64,000 bases of DNA from CAWUEX02 sp963921305 (GCA_963921305.4 CAWUEX030000003.1:186001-250000), one strand, 5' to 3'. Shown: positions 27,241 through 36,240, numbered from the stretch's first letter. Translations and numbers: made by a program. The notes: generated by a model not told the origin, from the sequence alone.

Positions 27241-28026
27241 ATGTATACCGTCCTCTCCCCCGCAAAGAAATTGGACTTCGATCCGGCGCCGAAAGGCTTG
27301 AAGAAGACCAAGCCGCTGTTCCTGGCGGACACCAAAGAACTCGTCGGACGCACGCGCAAATATTCCGCCCAGGACCTCAAGCGCCTCATGGGAATCAGCG
27401 ACGCGCTGGCCGACCTCAACAAAGAGCGGTTCAAAGCCTTCAATGTTGAGGGCAAGGGTGAGACCAAACAAGCCGCCCTCACCTTCGCCGGCGATGTGTA
27501 TGTCGGCCTGGAAGCGGACTCCCTGAGCGCTGACGATCTGGCGTTCGCGCAAAGCCACGTGGGGATTCTCTCAGGCTTGTACGGGCTGTTGCGCCCGCTC
27601 GACGGCATTCAAGCCTACCGTCTGGAGATGGGCTCACGCGTGGACACCAGGCGCGGTGCGAATCTGTATGATTTCTGGGGCACGAAGGTCACCGACGAAC
27701 TTGCCAAGCTGGTCAAGAAGTCGAAAAGCAAAGCGCTGATCAACCTCGCCTCCAACGAATATTTCTCGGTGCTGCAGCCCAAGGACCTGGACATGCCGGT
27801 GATCCAGCCGGTGTTCAAGGACATCAAAAACGGCAAGGCCATGGTGATCAGCTTCCTGGCCAAGAAAGCCCGCGGCCAGATGGCGCGCTACATCATCGAA
27901 AACCGGTTCAACTCACCGGATGACCTTAAAGACTTCAATGTCGACCGCTATAAGTTCGACGAAAAGTCTTCGACCGACACCAAGTGGGTGTTCAGCCGCA
28001 AGTTTATTCCGGTGGGGAAAAAGTAA
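27241..28026 (+). CDS. yaaA: Peroxide-stress protein YaaA (DUF328/UPF0246)
   Basis: This 261-residue cytosolic protein has the typical YaaA length and motifs: YTVLSPAKKLDF at the N-terminus, FNGDVY-like FAGDVYVGL, LSGLYGLLRPLDGIQAYRLEMGSR, YDFWGTKVT, LINLASNEYFSV and a C-terminal ARGQMARYIIENR. In E. coli YaaA lowers intracellular free iron and limits Fenton damage under hydrogen peroxide stress, and the fold includes a DNA-binding helix-hairpin-helix-like element. The ATG at 27241 fits the family start. It converges on the binding-protein gene at 28030, four bases away. Confidence 0.95.
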   Translation: MYTVLSPAKKLDFDPAPKGLKKTKPLFLADTKELVGRTRKYSAQDLKRLMGISDALADLNKERFKAFNVEGKGETKQAALTFAGDVYVGLEADSLSADDLAFAQSHVGILSGLYGLLRPLDGIQAYRLEMGSRVDTRRGANLYDFWGTKVTDELAKLVKKSKSKALINLASNEYFSVLQPKDLDMPVIQPVFKDIKNGKAMVISFLAKKARGQMARYIIENRFNSPDDLKDFNVDRYKFDEKSSTDTKWVFSRKFIPVGKK

Positions 28027-28029
28027 ACC

Positions 28030-29610
28030 CTACTCGGGCCGGTCGAGCGAGACGTAGCGGCCGAGGTTGATTCCGCGCACGTTGTCAACGATGCCGGAGA
28101 CATAGGGCTTAACGATCCGCTTGCTGACGTAATAGTTCAAAGGCGCAATCGGCGCATCATCCATAACGATGCGCTCGGCATCGTGCATGAGCTGCATGCG
28201 CGTGGCCAAGTCTGCAGTCGCGTAGACCTCTTTCATCAACGCATCGAACTCCGGGTTGCTGTACTTGGAATGGTTGTCACCAATCGCCTCGCTTTCCAGC
28301 AAGTATAGGAACGTCGACGGGTCGCGGTGCTCACCAAACCACTGATAGCGGGCGACCTCATAGTCGCCGTTGCGCAGGTCCGCATTCAGAACGTTGAGAT
28401 CGCTGTTGAGCAGACTGACTTGGACCCCGAGGTTCCGCTGCCACATCGCGGATATGGCGGCGGCGACGCGGCGTAACACTTCCTGGGTGTTGTAGCGGAA
28501 GCTAAAGGAGAGCGGGTTTTCGGGGCCGTAGCCGGCTTCGGCCAGAAGCTCTTTGGCCCGCGCAACCCGTTCCGTCTGGCTCAGGTCTTTATAGGACGCG
28601 AAGGCGGGTTCGTAGTTTTGGCGCGACCCGACCGGGATCAGGCTATAGGCCGCCATCTCACCGCCGCGCATGACCCGGTCCGTGATGGTTTCCCGGTCGA
28701 TGGCCATGCTCAGCGCCAGCCGCACGCGGGGATCATCGAACGGCGCTTTGGTGGTGTTGAAGGTGATGTACTCTAGGCCGAGGTTCTGCGTCATGCGCAG
28801 ATCTTCGGGCAGGTTTTCCTTGATCCAGTCGAACTGGGATGGCGGAAATGAAATCACCTTGTCCAGGTCGCCGGCCCGGTAGCGGTTGAAAGCCGCCGTC
28901 AGATCTTCAGTCGGATAGTAAACAATCTCATCAAGGGCGACCGAGTCCACGTCAAAGAACAATGGATTGCGCACGACGGTAACGGACGTTTGCGGCACCC
29001 ACTCTTTGAGGATGAACGCGCCGTTGACGACAATGTTTTCCGGGCGTGTCCATTCGCGGCCATGCTCCTCCACCACCCACCGCGGCGCCGGGAATCCACG
29101 ATGGACAATCAGCTCCAGGAAAAACGGCGTCGGCGCCTCCAGCTTGATTTCGAGCGTGCGGTCATCCAGTGCCGTCACGCCCAGGCTGTCAACTGGCATA
29201 GCGCCGCCGTTAATGGGGCGGCCATTTTCAATGACGTAGAGCATCGGCGCCGCACGGGAGGCCGTCATCGGATCGAGAATGCGTTTGAATGCGTATTCGT
29301 AATCGTGTGCCGTGACGGGATTACCGTCAGACCACACCATGCCATCGCGCATGGTGAATACGTAGGTCTTGCCGTCGTCAGAGATGGTCCAACTTTCCGC
29401 CGCCCCGGGCACGACATTGGCTGCGGCATCAACCGTGGTCAGACCGATAAACATCTCGAAAATGATGTTGGTCGCATACCCGCTGGTGGTCATATGCGGA
29501 TCAAGGGAGTCCGGCTCGCCGATGTTGCCGCGGTGGAACACGCTGTCTGCCCCCGCGGGTATCGTCGAGAAAATGGACAAGACAAACAGAAGCGTAAGAA
29601 GAGCGCGCAT
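28030..29610 (-). CDS. Peptide/oligopeptide ABC-transporter substrate-binding protein (OppA-like)
   Basis: This is a 526-residue exported protein with a Sec signal peptide ending near PAGAD. It shows the family 5 solute-binding pattern: GNIGEPDSLDPHMTTS, AAESWTISDDGKTYVFTMRDGMVWSDGNPVTAHDYEYAFKRI, DDPRVRLALSMAIDRETI and the C-terminal QLMHDAERIVMDDAPIAPLNYY. OppA-type proteins deliver peptides to an inner-membrane ABC permease; no permease genes lie next to it, so it is an orphan. The bases just before the start read CCTCCTT on the coding strand, the opposite of a Shine-Dalgarno, so initiation must rely on something else, or the start is misjudged. Confidence 0.9.
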   Translation of the reverse strand: MRALLTLLFVLSIFSTIPAGADSVFHRGNIGEPDSLDPHMTTSGYATNIIFEMFIGLTTVDAAANVVPGAAESWTISDDGKTYVFTMRDGMVWSDGNPVTAHDYEYAFKRILDPMTASRAAPMLYVIENGRPINGGAMPVDSLGVTALDDRTLEIKLEAPTPFFLELIVHRGFPAPRWVVEEHGREWTRPENIVVNGAFILKEWVPQTSVTVVRNPLFFDVDSVALDEIVYYPTEDLTAAFNRYRAGDLDKVISFPPSQFDWIKENLPEDLRMTQNLGLEYITFNTTKAPFDDPRVRLALSMAIDRETITDRVMRGGEMAAYSLIPVGSRQNYEPAFASYKDLSQTERVARAKELLAEAGYGPENPLSFSFRYNTQEVLRRVAAAISAMWQRNLGVQVSLLNSDLNVLNADLRNGDYEVARYQWFGEHRDPSTFLYLLESEAIGDNHSKYSNPEFDALMKEVYATADLATRMQLMHDAERIVMDDAPIAPLNYYVSKRIVKPYVSGIVDNVRGINLGRYVSLDRPE

Positions 29611-29722
29611 AAGGAGGTTATCCAGGGGCTGTCCGGGTGAGCATCATGGGCGGGATTTATGGCAAGACCATAGCGCCGCGCAGAGCACACGCAAACCCCG
29701 CACCCGCCCGCCGAACCGTGGT

Positions 29723-30361
29723 ATGTCAGAGACCATGGCGGATGCATCCCAACGGCAGCTTGTAAAATCTTTGCGGGTTCTGGCGCGCCGCGATGTGCGG
29801 CTAAACAGTGCCATCGAACAGTTTGGCCTGCCGCAGTCGCGCAAGCAGCCTACGGGGTTTGCCACCTTGGCCCGCATCATCGTCGGCCAGCAGCTTTCGA
29901 CCAAGGCCGCGGACTCGATCTGGCGGCGGCTGGTTCAGACCACGGGACGCGTGTCGGCGACGTCGGTCTTAGCGGCGTCAAATAAAGATCTTCGGGCCGC
30001 CGGACTCAGCCGCAGCAAGGTGAAAACCCTGCAAGCGCTGTCGGCAACCATCAATGAAGGTGCCCTGAATCTCGGTACGCTCTGGCGCAAGGAAAATGCA
30101 GAGATAAAGGACCTCCTCACGCAAGTGTGGGGAATCGGCGATTGGACGGCGGACATCTACATCATGTTTGCCATGGACCGGCCCGATGTCTGGCCAATGG
30201 GAGACCTTGCTCTGCGCACGGGCTGGCAAGTTATTACGCAGTCCGAAGACCGCATATCCGCCGAAGACCTGGCCACTCTCGCCGAGAACTGGCGGCCACA
30301 CCGTTCTGCTGCAGCCGTGTTGCTTTGGCATGCGGTCGGCGCCACCCGCGAAAAAAACTGA
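29723..30361 (+). CDS. DNA-3-methyladenine glycosylase II (HhH-GPD superfamily)
   Basis: The start at 29723 (MSETMADAS) gives a 212-residue product of normal AlkA-core length; the open frame runs further upstream only as an overlap with the divergent gene. LARIIVGQQLSTKAADSIWRRL matches the substrate-pocket helix. The helix-hairpin-helix is LLTQVWGIGDWTADIYIMF and the catalytic Asp follows in WPMGDLALRTG. The enzyme excises alkylated purines in base excision repair. The N-terminal AlkA_N domain is absent, as in the short bacterial/yeast MAG type. Confidence 0.9.
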   Translation: MSETMADASQRQLVKSLRVLARRDVRLNSAIEQFGLPQSRKQPTGFATLARIIVGQQLSTKAADSIWRRLVQTTGRVSATSVLAASNKDLRAAGLSRSKVKTLQALSATINEGALNLGTLWRKENAEIKDLLTQVWGIGDWTADIYIMFAMDRPDVWPMGDLALRTGWQVITQSEDRISAEDLATLAENWRPHRSAAAVLLWHAVGATREKN

Positions 30362-30365
30362 CGGC

Positions 30366-31097
30366 TTACGCCCAGCCCCCGGCGATGGGAATAACTTGTC
30401 CGGTCATGAAGTCCGCGCCGTCCGACGCCAGGAACGCGATCATCTCGGCAACCTCAGACGGTTTGCCCAAACGTCCGAGCGGAACCTTACTGGTCATCTT
30501 CGCCACCGCCGCGTCGTCAGCCAGCAGGCTTTGCGGAAAATAGCTTTCGCTTTCGATGTAGTTGGGCGCGACCGCGTTGACCTGAATGTTGTCCCGGGCC
30601 AACTCCTTCGCGACGGACAGCGCCAACGCATTGGCCCCACCCCGTCCCGCGGCGTACATGCAGTAGTTGGGCAGGCCATGAAACGGCGCAGCGGACGTCA
30701 CGAAGATCAGCTTGCCCGACTTGCGGGGCCGCATGTGGCGCGCGGCGGCAGAGGCCGTTTCGAACGGCACCACCATGAGTGCTTCCAGGCCCTCGCGGAA
30801 TTGCTCGGCCGTGGCCTCGCCCATCGGCGCGCGCAGGGCCGGATAGAAGTCATTGATCACGACAATGTCCAGGTGGCCAAGCTCCGCGACAACGGCCTCG
30901 ACCGCGTCAGGGGTGGCCGATTCGCTGAGTAAACTCAGATCCGGGTGGTCCGCCGCAAACGTGGCCCGGGCCGCCGCGTCGGCGAAACTGACATCGTGGC
31001 AGCGCACCTCGGCGCCATGGGCGCGCAGCGTTTCCGCCGCAGCCGCGCCGACAAAATGGCAGACATTGGTGACGAGCGCGGTTCTTCCCGACAGCAT
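30366..31097 (-). CDS. Halohydrin dehalogenase (HheA/HheC-type SDR-fold lyase)
   Basis: The start at 31097 is preceded by GGAGG (longer frames reach 31337 but lack homology), giving 243 residues close to known HHDHs. The SDR cofactor motif is replaced by T10-x4-F15-x-G17 (TNVCHFVG), the halide-pocket signature. The triad is S135-x12-Y148-x3-R152, with Arg in place of the SDR Lys. Further HheC-like segments are CHDVSF, KSGKLIFVTSAAPF, APNYIESESYFP (halide-binding PNY) and DFMTGQVIPIAGG. Such enzymes convert vicinal halohydrins to epoxides and open epoxides with small anions, with no NAD(P)H. No dehalogenation operon surrounds it. An ordinary SDR would need the glycine motif and Lys, both absent. 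Confidence 0.9.
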   Translation of the reverse strand: MLSGRTALVTNVCHFVGAAAAETLRAHGAEVRCHDVSFADAAARATFAADHPDLSLLSESATPDAVEAVVAELGHLDIVVINDFYPALRAPMGEATAEQFREGLEALMVVPFETASAAARHMRPRKSGKLIFVTSAAPFHGLPNYCMYAAGRGGANALALSVAKELARDNIQVNAVAPNYIESESYFPQSLLADDAAVAKMTSKVPLGRLGKPSEVAEMIAFLASDGADFMTGQVIPIAGGWA

Positions 31098-31300
31098 GGT
31101 GGTTCCCCCTCCTTCGAACGCTCTCTGACCTAAATCTGGCCTATGGGCCGCCCATCCGGCAATGCCCAGGGGCAAACTCAGCATCCAGGGCACAGTTGAC
31201 CGGGGCGGATAAGGCTTTATTTTGCGCCCCAACCGGCCATTCGGGCTGTTAAGCACGGCCTCTGCCTCTGGCAGTGCCCAAAAAACAAAGGGACGCAATC

Positions 31301-32101
31301 GTGAGCGAAGATCAAGATCAGACCCCGGCAGACGCACCCGCTGGCAGTAACGGCCAAGCGACCGACGCCCCGCAACAAGCGCCGCCGCTGTTCTATCATG
31401 AGCCCGTACCGGTAACGGCCAGCGCTCATGGATCGATGAAGATTCGCGCGACCAATGATTTCGGGTTTGCGCGGGAGACCAACGCCGTACCGGTCACCCT
31501 GCCAGAATTCGTGCTGGCCTCGCGGCACTATCCGATTGTGTTTGTCGGCGAGGAACTGGTGCCGACCGTGGCGCTGGGACTGCGCCCGGATCAAAATCTG
31601 TTCGTTCAGGAGGACGGCAGCTGGGAGCGCTTCGCCTACATTCCGGCCTACGTGCGCCGCTATCCGTTCATTCTGCTGGGCCGTGAGGGTGACGAGCGCC
31701 TGCAGCTCGGCATCGACAACCAGGCTTCCTCAAATGGCGAAGGTGCTCGTGAGTTATTCGAAGGCGAGAAAGAGACGCAGGTCGTGACCGATGCTTTGGA
31801 CATGTGCCAGCAGTTTCATGGCGCCTACCGGGGCACGGCGGAATTTTCTGAGATGCTGAAAGAATCCGGTTTGGTTGAGGAGCGCAATCTGGAAATCTCG
31901 ATGCCAGACGGCAACAAGATGGACGTCGGTGCATTCGCCTCAATCAACGAGGAAAAACTCCGCGAGGCGTCGGACGAACAGTTCCTCGACTGGCGCAAGA
32001 AGGGTTTCCTGGCCGCGATGTACTTCCATGTCGCGTCTCTGAACAACTGGGAGCAGATCATCGGCCGCCTGCCCGAGGCTCAAGCGTCGGCCCAAGCCTA
32101 A
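31301..32101 (+). CDS. SapC family protein
   Basis: The preferred start is GTG at 31301, with AAAGGGA eight bases upstream; another in-frame GTG at 31274 has none. The 266-residue product has a disordered Pro/Gln/Ala-rich N-terminus (about 30 residues). The SapC (PF07277) domain follows: ATNDFGFARETNAVPVTLPEF, ASRHYPIVF, YVRRYPFILLGR, and the C-terminal DWRKKGFLAAMYFHVASLNNWEQII. SapC was named from an S-layer-linked Campylobacter locus, but in proteobacteria the family is widespread, often beside TonB receptors, and its function is unresolved. It is divergent from the halohydrin dehalogenase gene with about 200 bases between starts. Confidence 0.87.
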   Translation: MSEDQDQTPADAPAGSNGQATDAPQQAPPLFYHEPVPVTASAHGSMKIRATNDFGFARETNAVPVTLPEFVLASRHYPIVFVGEELVPTVALGLRPDQNLFVQEDGSWERFAYIPAYVRRYPFILLGREGDERLQLGIDNQASSNGEGARELFEGEKETQVVTDALDMCQQFHGAYRGTAEFSEMLKESGLVEERNLEISMPDGNKMDVGAFASINEEKLREASDEQFLDWRKKGFLAAMYFHVASLNNWEQIIGRLPEAQASAQA

Positions 32102-32115
32102 CGCGCCGGCTTCAA

Positions 32116-32754
32116 TTATTCCGGTAGGGAAAAGCGCCACTTGAGCGAGGGGCGCTCGACGATGGCGTCGTACCAAGCGGCCAGGTTGGACCGCCCTTCC
32201 CGCCAATCGAACGCGTCGTCGCCCTCGACGATGACGTGTTCGCGGATCGGGTTGCGCAAATCAAGATAACTTAGGCCGCCGGCCATGCAGATATGGCCGA
32301 TGTGGAAGTCAGCGTCCTTGAACTGGGGCGCTTCGACTTCCATGCGGTCGAGGCAGCCGATGATCTTGCGGCGCTCCCGCAGCATATAATCCATGTTCCA
32401 GTCATCTTTGTCGCGCCACCCTTCGACGCGCAACAGCGTCGTGGCATCGAACATGCCGTCGCCGAGCACCATCTGGCGCAGGGCGGGCCACCGGGCGTCG
32501 CCGGACGGAAACACATGCTTGCCTGTCGTTGACAATGAATCGAGGTGCTCGCAGATGACCAGACCGCCATACAGGGGATCGCCATTGTCCAGCACCAGCG
32601 CGGGGACCTTGCCCATCGGGTGATAGTCCCAAATGGTCTCGGCGTCGAAAGGACGGGTACGCTCGAATTCCAGGCGGTCGAGGATGTCGCCTTCGTAGGC
32701 GACAACGAGCACCTTGTGGATGTACTCCGGATTGGGTGTGAAGACGAGTTTCAT
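32116..32754 (-). CDS. Glutathione S-transferase family protein
   Basis: This is a 212-residue GST-fold protein. The N-terminal thioredoxin domain begins MKLVFTPNPEYIHKVLVVAYE, with PNP-x-Y where active GSTs often have a Ser/Cys-x-x-x-K/R-V pattern. The cis-Pro loop is HPMGKVPALVLDNG, and the Ser of the SxAI contact is replaced in YGGLVICEHLDSL. The C-terminal helical domain has ADFHIGHICMAGGLSYLDLR in the N-capping region. It is only distantly like the GST at 487-1086, so the two are not recent duplicates. It converges with the SapC gene. The substrate is unknown, and loss of the Ser contact leaves glutathione binding uncertain. Confidence 0.82.
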   Translation of the reverse strand: MKLVFTPNPEYIHKVLVVAYEGDILDRLEFERTRPFDAETIWDYHPMGKVPALVLDNGDPLYGGLVICEHLDSLSTTGKHVFPSGDARWPALRQMVLGDGMFDATTLLRVEGWRDKDDWNMDYMLRERRKIIGCLDRMEVEAPQFKDADFHIGHICMAGGLSYLDLRNPIREHVIVEGDDAFDWREGRSNLAAWYDAIVERPSLKWRFSLPE

Positions 32755-32899
32755 TGATTGCCCCCTCGAACGACTTTTCTCGAACCATCGGGGCGTAACC
32801 TAGACGAAGTTGACTGGGGGTGCCACGCACCAATCCCGACAGCCGGGCGCCTCTACCTGACCGATTGACAGGCGCGCGTCCACCTGACTTATTGCCGCC

Positions 32900-34195
32900 A
32901 TGCCCCGATCCGACATGAATCCCGACACCGGTCCAGCCGCTGAGCCTCCGGACCCGACAGCCGTTGAGGCACGGTCGTCAGTTTTCGCCGTATGGGGCAC
33001 GCTCAGGCTCGACACCTTCCGCGCGTTCTGGACGGCAGGATTGTTCTCGCTGATCGGCTCGTGGATGCAAAACATCGGCTCGGCCTGGCTGATGACCGAT
33101 CTATCGGACTCCCCGGTGATGGTCGCTCTGGTTCAGGCGTCCCAGATGATACCCACTTTGTTTCTCGCTTTCCTTGCCGGATCGCTCGCGGACATGATTG
33201 ACCGCCGCCGCTACATGATGGCGGTGACGTGGTGGCTCATTGCCGTAACAGTCGTGTTAGCGGGACTGACACAGGCCGGTTTGGTCACGCCGTTCTGGCT
33301 GATTTTCTTCACCCTGATGCTGGGAGTCGGCGCGGCGTGCCTGATGCCGGCGATGGGCGCGACCTTGCAGGACATCGTGCCGCGTTCAGAAGTGGTGAAC
33401 GCCGTCACCTTGAACTCTCTGTCCATGAACATCTCGCGCTTGATCGGACCGGCTTTGGCGGGATTGCTTATCGGACTTGCCGGGGTCGCGCCCGCCTTCC
33501 TGGTGAATGCGTTCAGTTACGCCGTATTTCTGTGGGTGGTTTACCGGTGGGCTGGGCCACCGCCCCGGCCGCCGCAAAGACAGGGCCTGTGGGCCAACAT
33601 GGCCGCCGGGTTGCGCTACGCGCGCCGGGCGAAACGCTTCCAGGCGGTAATGATCCGCAGCTTTTTCAACTTTTTCTGCGGCAGCGCCTTGATGGCCCTT
33701 CTGCCGTTATTGGCGCGTGAGGAGTTGGGCGTTGGACCGGAAGCCTTTGGGACGTTTATGGGCGCGGTCGGCATCGGCGCGATTGTGACTGCCCTCCTCA
33801 TCGCGCCCGCACTGACGGCGCGCTTCAGCCGCAACGCCATCGTGTTTTGGGCGAGTCTGATTATTGCCGTGACCTTGTATGGCGTTGGCATCGTGCGCGA
33901 GCCGGTTTTGTTTGCCTGCGTGCTGTTTTTCTTCGGCGGCGCCTGGATGATCTGCATGCTGTCGTTCCAAGTCGCGGCCCAGATGGTTTTGCCCGCCTGG
34001 GTGCGCGGCCGCGGCTTATCCTTGACCATGATGGCCTTTACCGCCGGCATGGCCGGCGGCGGCATTTTGTGGGGCGTGGTGGCCAAGTACACCAGCCTTG
34101 AGATCGCGTTTGATTGCGCGGCAGTTGCGATGGCGGTTGCTTCAATCGCCACGGTGCGCTTGAACATCTCCAGCAACGAACCGGAAGAGGCCTAG
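32900..34195 (+). CDS. MFS transporter, MFS_3 (EntS-like) group
   Basis: The 431-residue inner-membrane carrier has about 12 hydrophobic helices after a 35-residue polar N-terminus. Features of the MFS_3/DUF894 exporter group include FRAFWTAGLFSLIGSWMQNIGSAWLM at helix 1, FLAGSLADMIDRRRYM (the A-like loop motif GxxaDrxdRR) and LNSLSMNISRLIGPALAGLLIG. Relatives export siderophores or drugs; nothing nearby identifies the cargo. The ATG at 32900 is the first in the frame and is followed by MNPD at 32915. Nine bases separate its stop from the next gene, so they are likely cotranscribed. Confidence 0.9.
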   Translation: MPRSDMNPDTGPAAEPPDPTAVEARSSVFAVWGTLRLDTFRAFWTAGLFSLIGSWMQNIGSAWLMTDLSDSPVMVALVQASQMIPTLFLAFLAGSLADMIDRRRYMMAVTWWLIAVTVVLAGLTQAGLVTPFWLIFFTLMLGVGAACLMPAMGATLQDIVPRSEVVNAVTLNSLSMNISRLIGPALAGLLIGLAGVAPAFLVNAFSYAVFLWVVYRWAGPPPRPPQRQGLWANMAAGLRYARRAKRFQAVMIRSFFNFFCGSALMALLPLLAREELGVGPEAFGTFMGAVGIGAIVTALLIAPALTARFSRNAIVFWASLIIAVTLYGVGIVREPVLFACVLFFFGGAWMICMLSFQVAAQMVLPAWVRGRGLSLTMMAFTAGMAGGGILWGVVAKYTSLEIAFDCAAVAMAVASIATVRLNISSNEPEEA

Positions 34196-34204
34196 CTAGA
34201 CTTC

Positions 34205-35215
34205 ATGGCACCGCGTTCCCGCAAATTGATCATGACCCAGTACGGCGAAGATTTCGCTGCGTGCACGGCCATTGTCGATGCCGAGATTGGCGAACCGGGA
34301 CACGGCGAGGTGCTGATCCGCAACGTCTATGCGGGCGTCAACGGCGTGTATGACCTGAACATGGTGCGCGATGCGGTCAGCTACATCAGCTACACGCCGC
34401 CGACGGACATGGGCATCGAAATCGTTGGCCGCATCGAAAAGCTTGGACCGGGTGTGCGCGGCTTCGCCGTCGGTGACAGTGTCGCCACATGGAAAGTCGG
34501 CACCGGATACCGCGATTATCAGATCGCCGAGACGGCGCGTTTGTACAAGGTCCCCGCCGCAACCCCGGAAATCCTGTGTCTCATGCCAACGGGCATTTCC
34601 GGGATGGTGGGCATTGAACAGGTCGGCGAACTCGGCACCGGTGAGACCGTCGCCATCTCGGCGGCAGCGGGCGGACTGGGACACATCATCGTTCAAGTCG
34701 CCAAGAAAGCCGGGAACCATGTCATCGGCATTTGCGGTGACCGCGAGAAAACCAAGCGCCTGCGAGAGATCGGTTGCGACCGCGTCATCAACTATCGCCA
34801 GGAAGATGTCGGTGCGGTGCTCAAGGCGAAGTACCCACAAGGCATCGACATTGCCTACGACTCCGTCGGCGGAAAAATCTACGATGCCTTTGTCGATAAC
34901 TTAGCTGTCAAAGGCCGCCTGGTCATTTCCGGCTACACCTCGGAAGTGGGCAAGCCTTGGGAACAGGTCACCTCACCCCGCCTGTATGAGAAGCTCTATT
35001 TCCGTTCGGCCTCGGTGCGGGCCTTCATCAACCCCCACTTCGAGGAGTACCATCCGGACGCAGCCAGACGCCTACTGGACCTCTACGAGCGCCGAGAACT
35101 CACGGTTTTCGTGGATCCGACGCCGTTTGAGGGCCTTGAATCGGTTGCAGATGCCGTGAATCACTTGCTCAGCGGAAAGAATCTTGGGAAAGTGGTGGTG
35201 AAATTAGAACAGTGA
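34205..35215 (+). CDS. Zinc-free MDR oxidoreductase (quinone oxidoreductase/PTGR-like)
   Basis: This 336-residue medium-chain dehydrogenase/reductase has an N-terminal GroES-like domain (GEVLIRNVYAGVN, GIEIVGRIEKLGPGVRGFAVGDSV) and a Rossmann domain with AAAGGLGHIIVQVAKKAGNHVIGI, the nucleotide-binding loop of quinone oxidoreductases. The zinc-ligand Cys and His positions of alcohol dehydrogenases are absent. It therefore belongs with NADPH-dependent enone or quinone reductases such as PTGR3/ZADH2-like proteins. It follows the MFS gene by nine bases. The physiological substrate is unknown. Confidence 0.87.
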   Translation: MAPRSRKLIMTQYGEDFAACTAIVDAEIGEPGHGEVLIRNVYAGVNGVYDLNMVRDAVSYISYTPPTDMGIEIVGRIEKLGPGVRGFAVGDSVATWKVGTGYRDYQIAETARLYKVPAATPEILCLMPTGISGMVGIEQVGELGTGETVAISAAAGGLGHIIVQVAKKAGNHVIGICGDREKTKRLREIGCDRVINYRQEDVGAVLKAKYPQGIDIAYDSVGGKIYDAFVDNLAVKGRLVISGYTSEVGKPWEQVTSPRLYEKLYFRSASVRAFINPHFEEYHPDAARRLLDLYERRELTVFVDPTPFEGLESVADAVNHLLSGKNLGKVVVKLEQ

Positions 35216-35269
35216 TCTAACTTCAGTCCAGAATTTAAATACTCCTTCTAAAAAATCACGGAGAGACAG

Positions 35270-36175
35270 ATGTTCAGGAAGACGCTTATGGCGGTCATGT
35301 TCGGCCTCGCGTTGCCAGCGGTTGCCACCGCGGGACAGCACGATCTCAACACCGCCGAAGGCATGGCGAAAGTCATGCGCAAGATTCAATGCTCATTGGA
35401 AGACGGCGAAGCCGTCACCTATTGGTGGTATGGCCGCGCCTTCGGCCGGCGCATGGGCATGTCCGACAAGTACTTGTTCGATGTCGAGGGCATGAACATC
35501 CGCCACTGCGGCACGGTGCGCGATGCCGACGGCAACTACGGCTACACGCTGCGCACCCGCGAAATTCTCCTCTACAAGGATAAGAACACAGGTGAGGTTC
35601 TGCGGACCTGGGAAAATCCGTACACGGGTGAGGAAGTCGAAGTACTGCACGTGGACAACGATCCGGTAAACTCCGGTCCGTCCTTCGGTATGGGCCGCGA
35701 CGGCTCTGTGCAGTCCTTCCCGGGCACCATGATGGACGGCCGCTGGTGGTTCACGTCGACCATTCCTCTCTACTACACCAACGTTCTGTCCGGGGATTAC
35801 CAGGCCTACATCGGCGGCACTTACCGGGCGACCGAGATGTTTAACTTCTTCGGCGATGTCGAGAGCCTGATGGATGAGGATGTTGCCACCGCCAATGTGC
35901 AAATTGGCTGGGTACGTCACTCCGACTGGCTGCCGTGGATGAAGATGGCTGGCCGTGACGGCATCATCTACATGCACACCGCCGGCAAGAAGCTGGAAAG
36001 CTGGGATGACATGTCCGACACCATGAAGGACGAAATCGCCAAGAACTATCCCAAGTACACCAGTCCGCCGCCGTTGGATGACGACCGCGAGAACGAAACC
36101 TCGTGGACGTTCTTCAAGAAAGTGATGGAAGAGCGTGGCGGCCCAGAACCGCTGAAGCGCGAGTTCCCGTTCTAG
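35270..36175 (+). CDS. Exported DUF1838 family protein
   Basis: The 301-residue protein starts with a Sec signal peptide (MFRKTLMAVMFGLALPAVATAG). The mature part matches the DUF1838 pattern: an N-terminal LNTAEGMAKVMRKIQCSLEDGEAVTYWWYG, a middle EVLRTWENPYTGEEVEVLHVDNDPV and a C-terminal WVRHSDWLPWMKMAGRDG followed by LPPPLDDD-like SPPPLDDDRENETSWTFF. The family is widespread in environmental proteobacteria and has no assigned biochemical function. An AT-rich spacer with GGAGAGACAG lies just upstream as the ribosome-binding region. A strong hairpin terminator follows at 36201. Confidence 0.85.
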   Translation: MFRKTLMAVMFGLALPAVATAGQHDLNTAEGMAKVMRKIQCSLEDGEAVTYWWYGRAFGRRMGMSDKYLFDVEGMNIRHCGTVRDADGNYGYTLRTREILLYKDKNTGEVLRTWENPYTGEEVEVLHVDNDPVNSGPSFGMGRDGSVQSFPGTMMDGRWWFTSTIPLYYTNVLSGDYQAYIGGTYRATEMFNFFGDVESLMDEDVATANVQIGWVRHSDWLPWMKMAGRDGIIYMHTAGKKLESWDDMSDTMKDEIAKNYPKYTSPPPLDDDRENETSWTFFKKVMEERGGPEPLKREFPF

Positions 36176-36200
36176 CCACCTTTTAAATACCCGCAACGAA

Positions 36201-36240
36201 ACACCCCCGGCTACCTAGCGGTACCGGGGGTGTTTATTTC
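36201..36240. terminator. Rho-independent terminator, probably bidirectional
   Basis: The 10-bp stem ACACCCCCGG/CCGGGGGTGT (36201-36210 with 36224-36233) is extended by an inner TACC/GGTA stem, followed by TTTATTTC on the plus strand. It lies between the convergent DUF1838 gene and the FGE-like gene. Confidence 0.85.

Noticed and set aside
29611..29722. AAGGAGG at 29611 as ribosome site for the glycosylase gene
   Set aside because: It is more than 100 bases from the glycosylase start at 29723 and nearby ATG/GTG codons are out of frame.
31098..31337. Upstream extension of the halohydrin dehalogenase ORF
   Set aside because: The extra 80 residues show no homology, and a strong GGAGG site supports the start at 31097.
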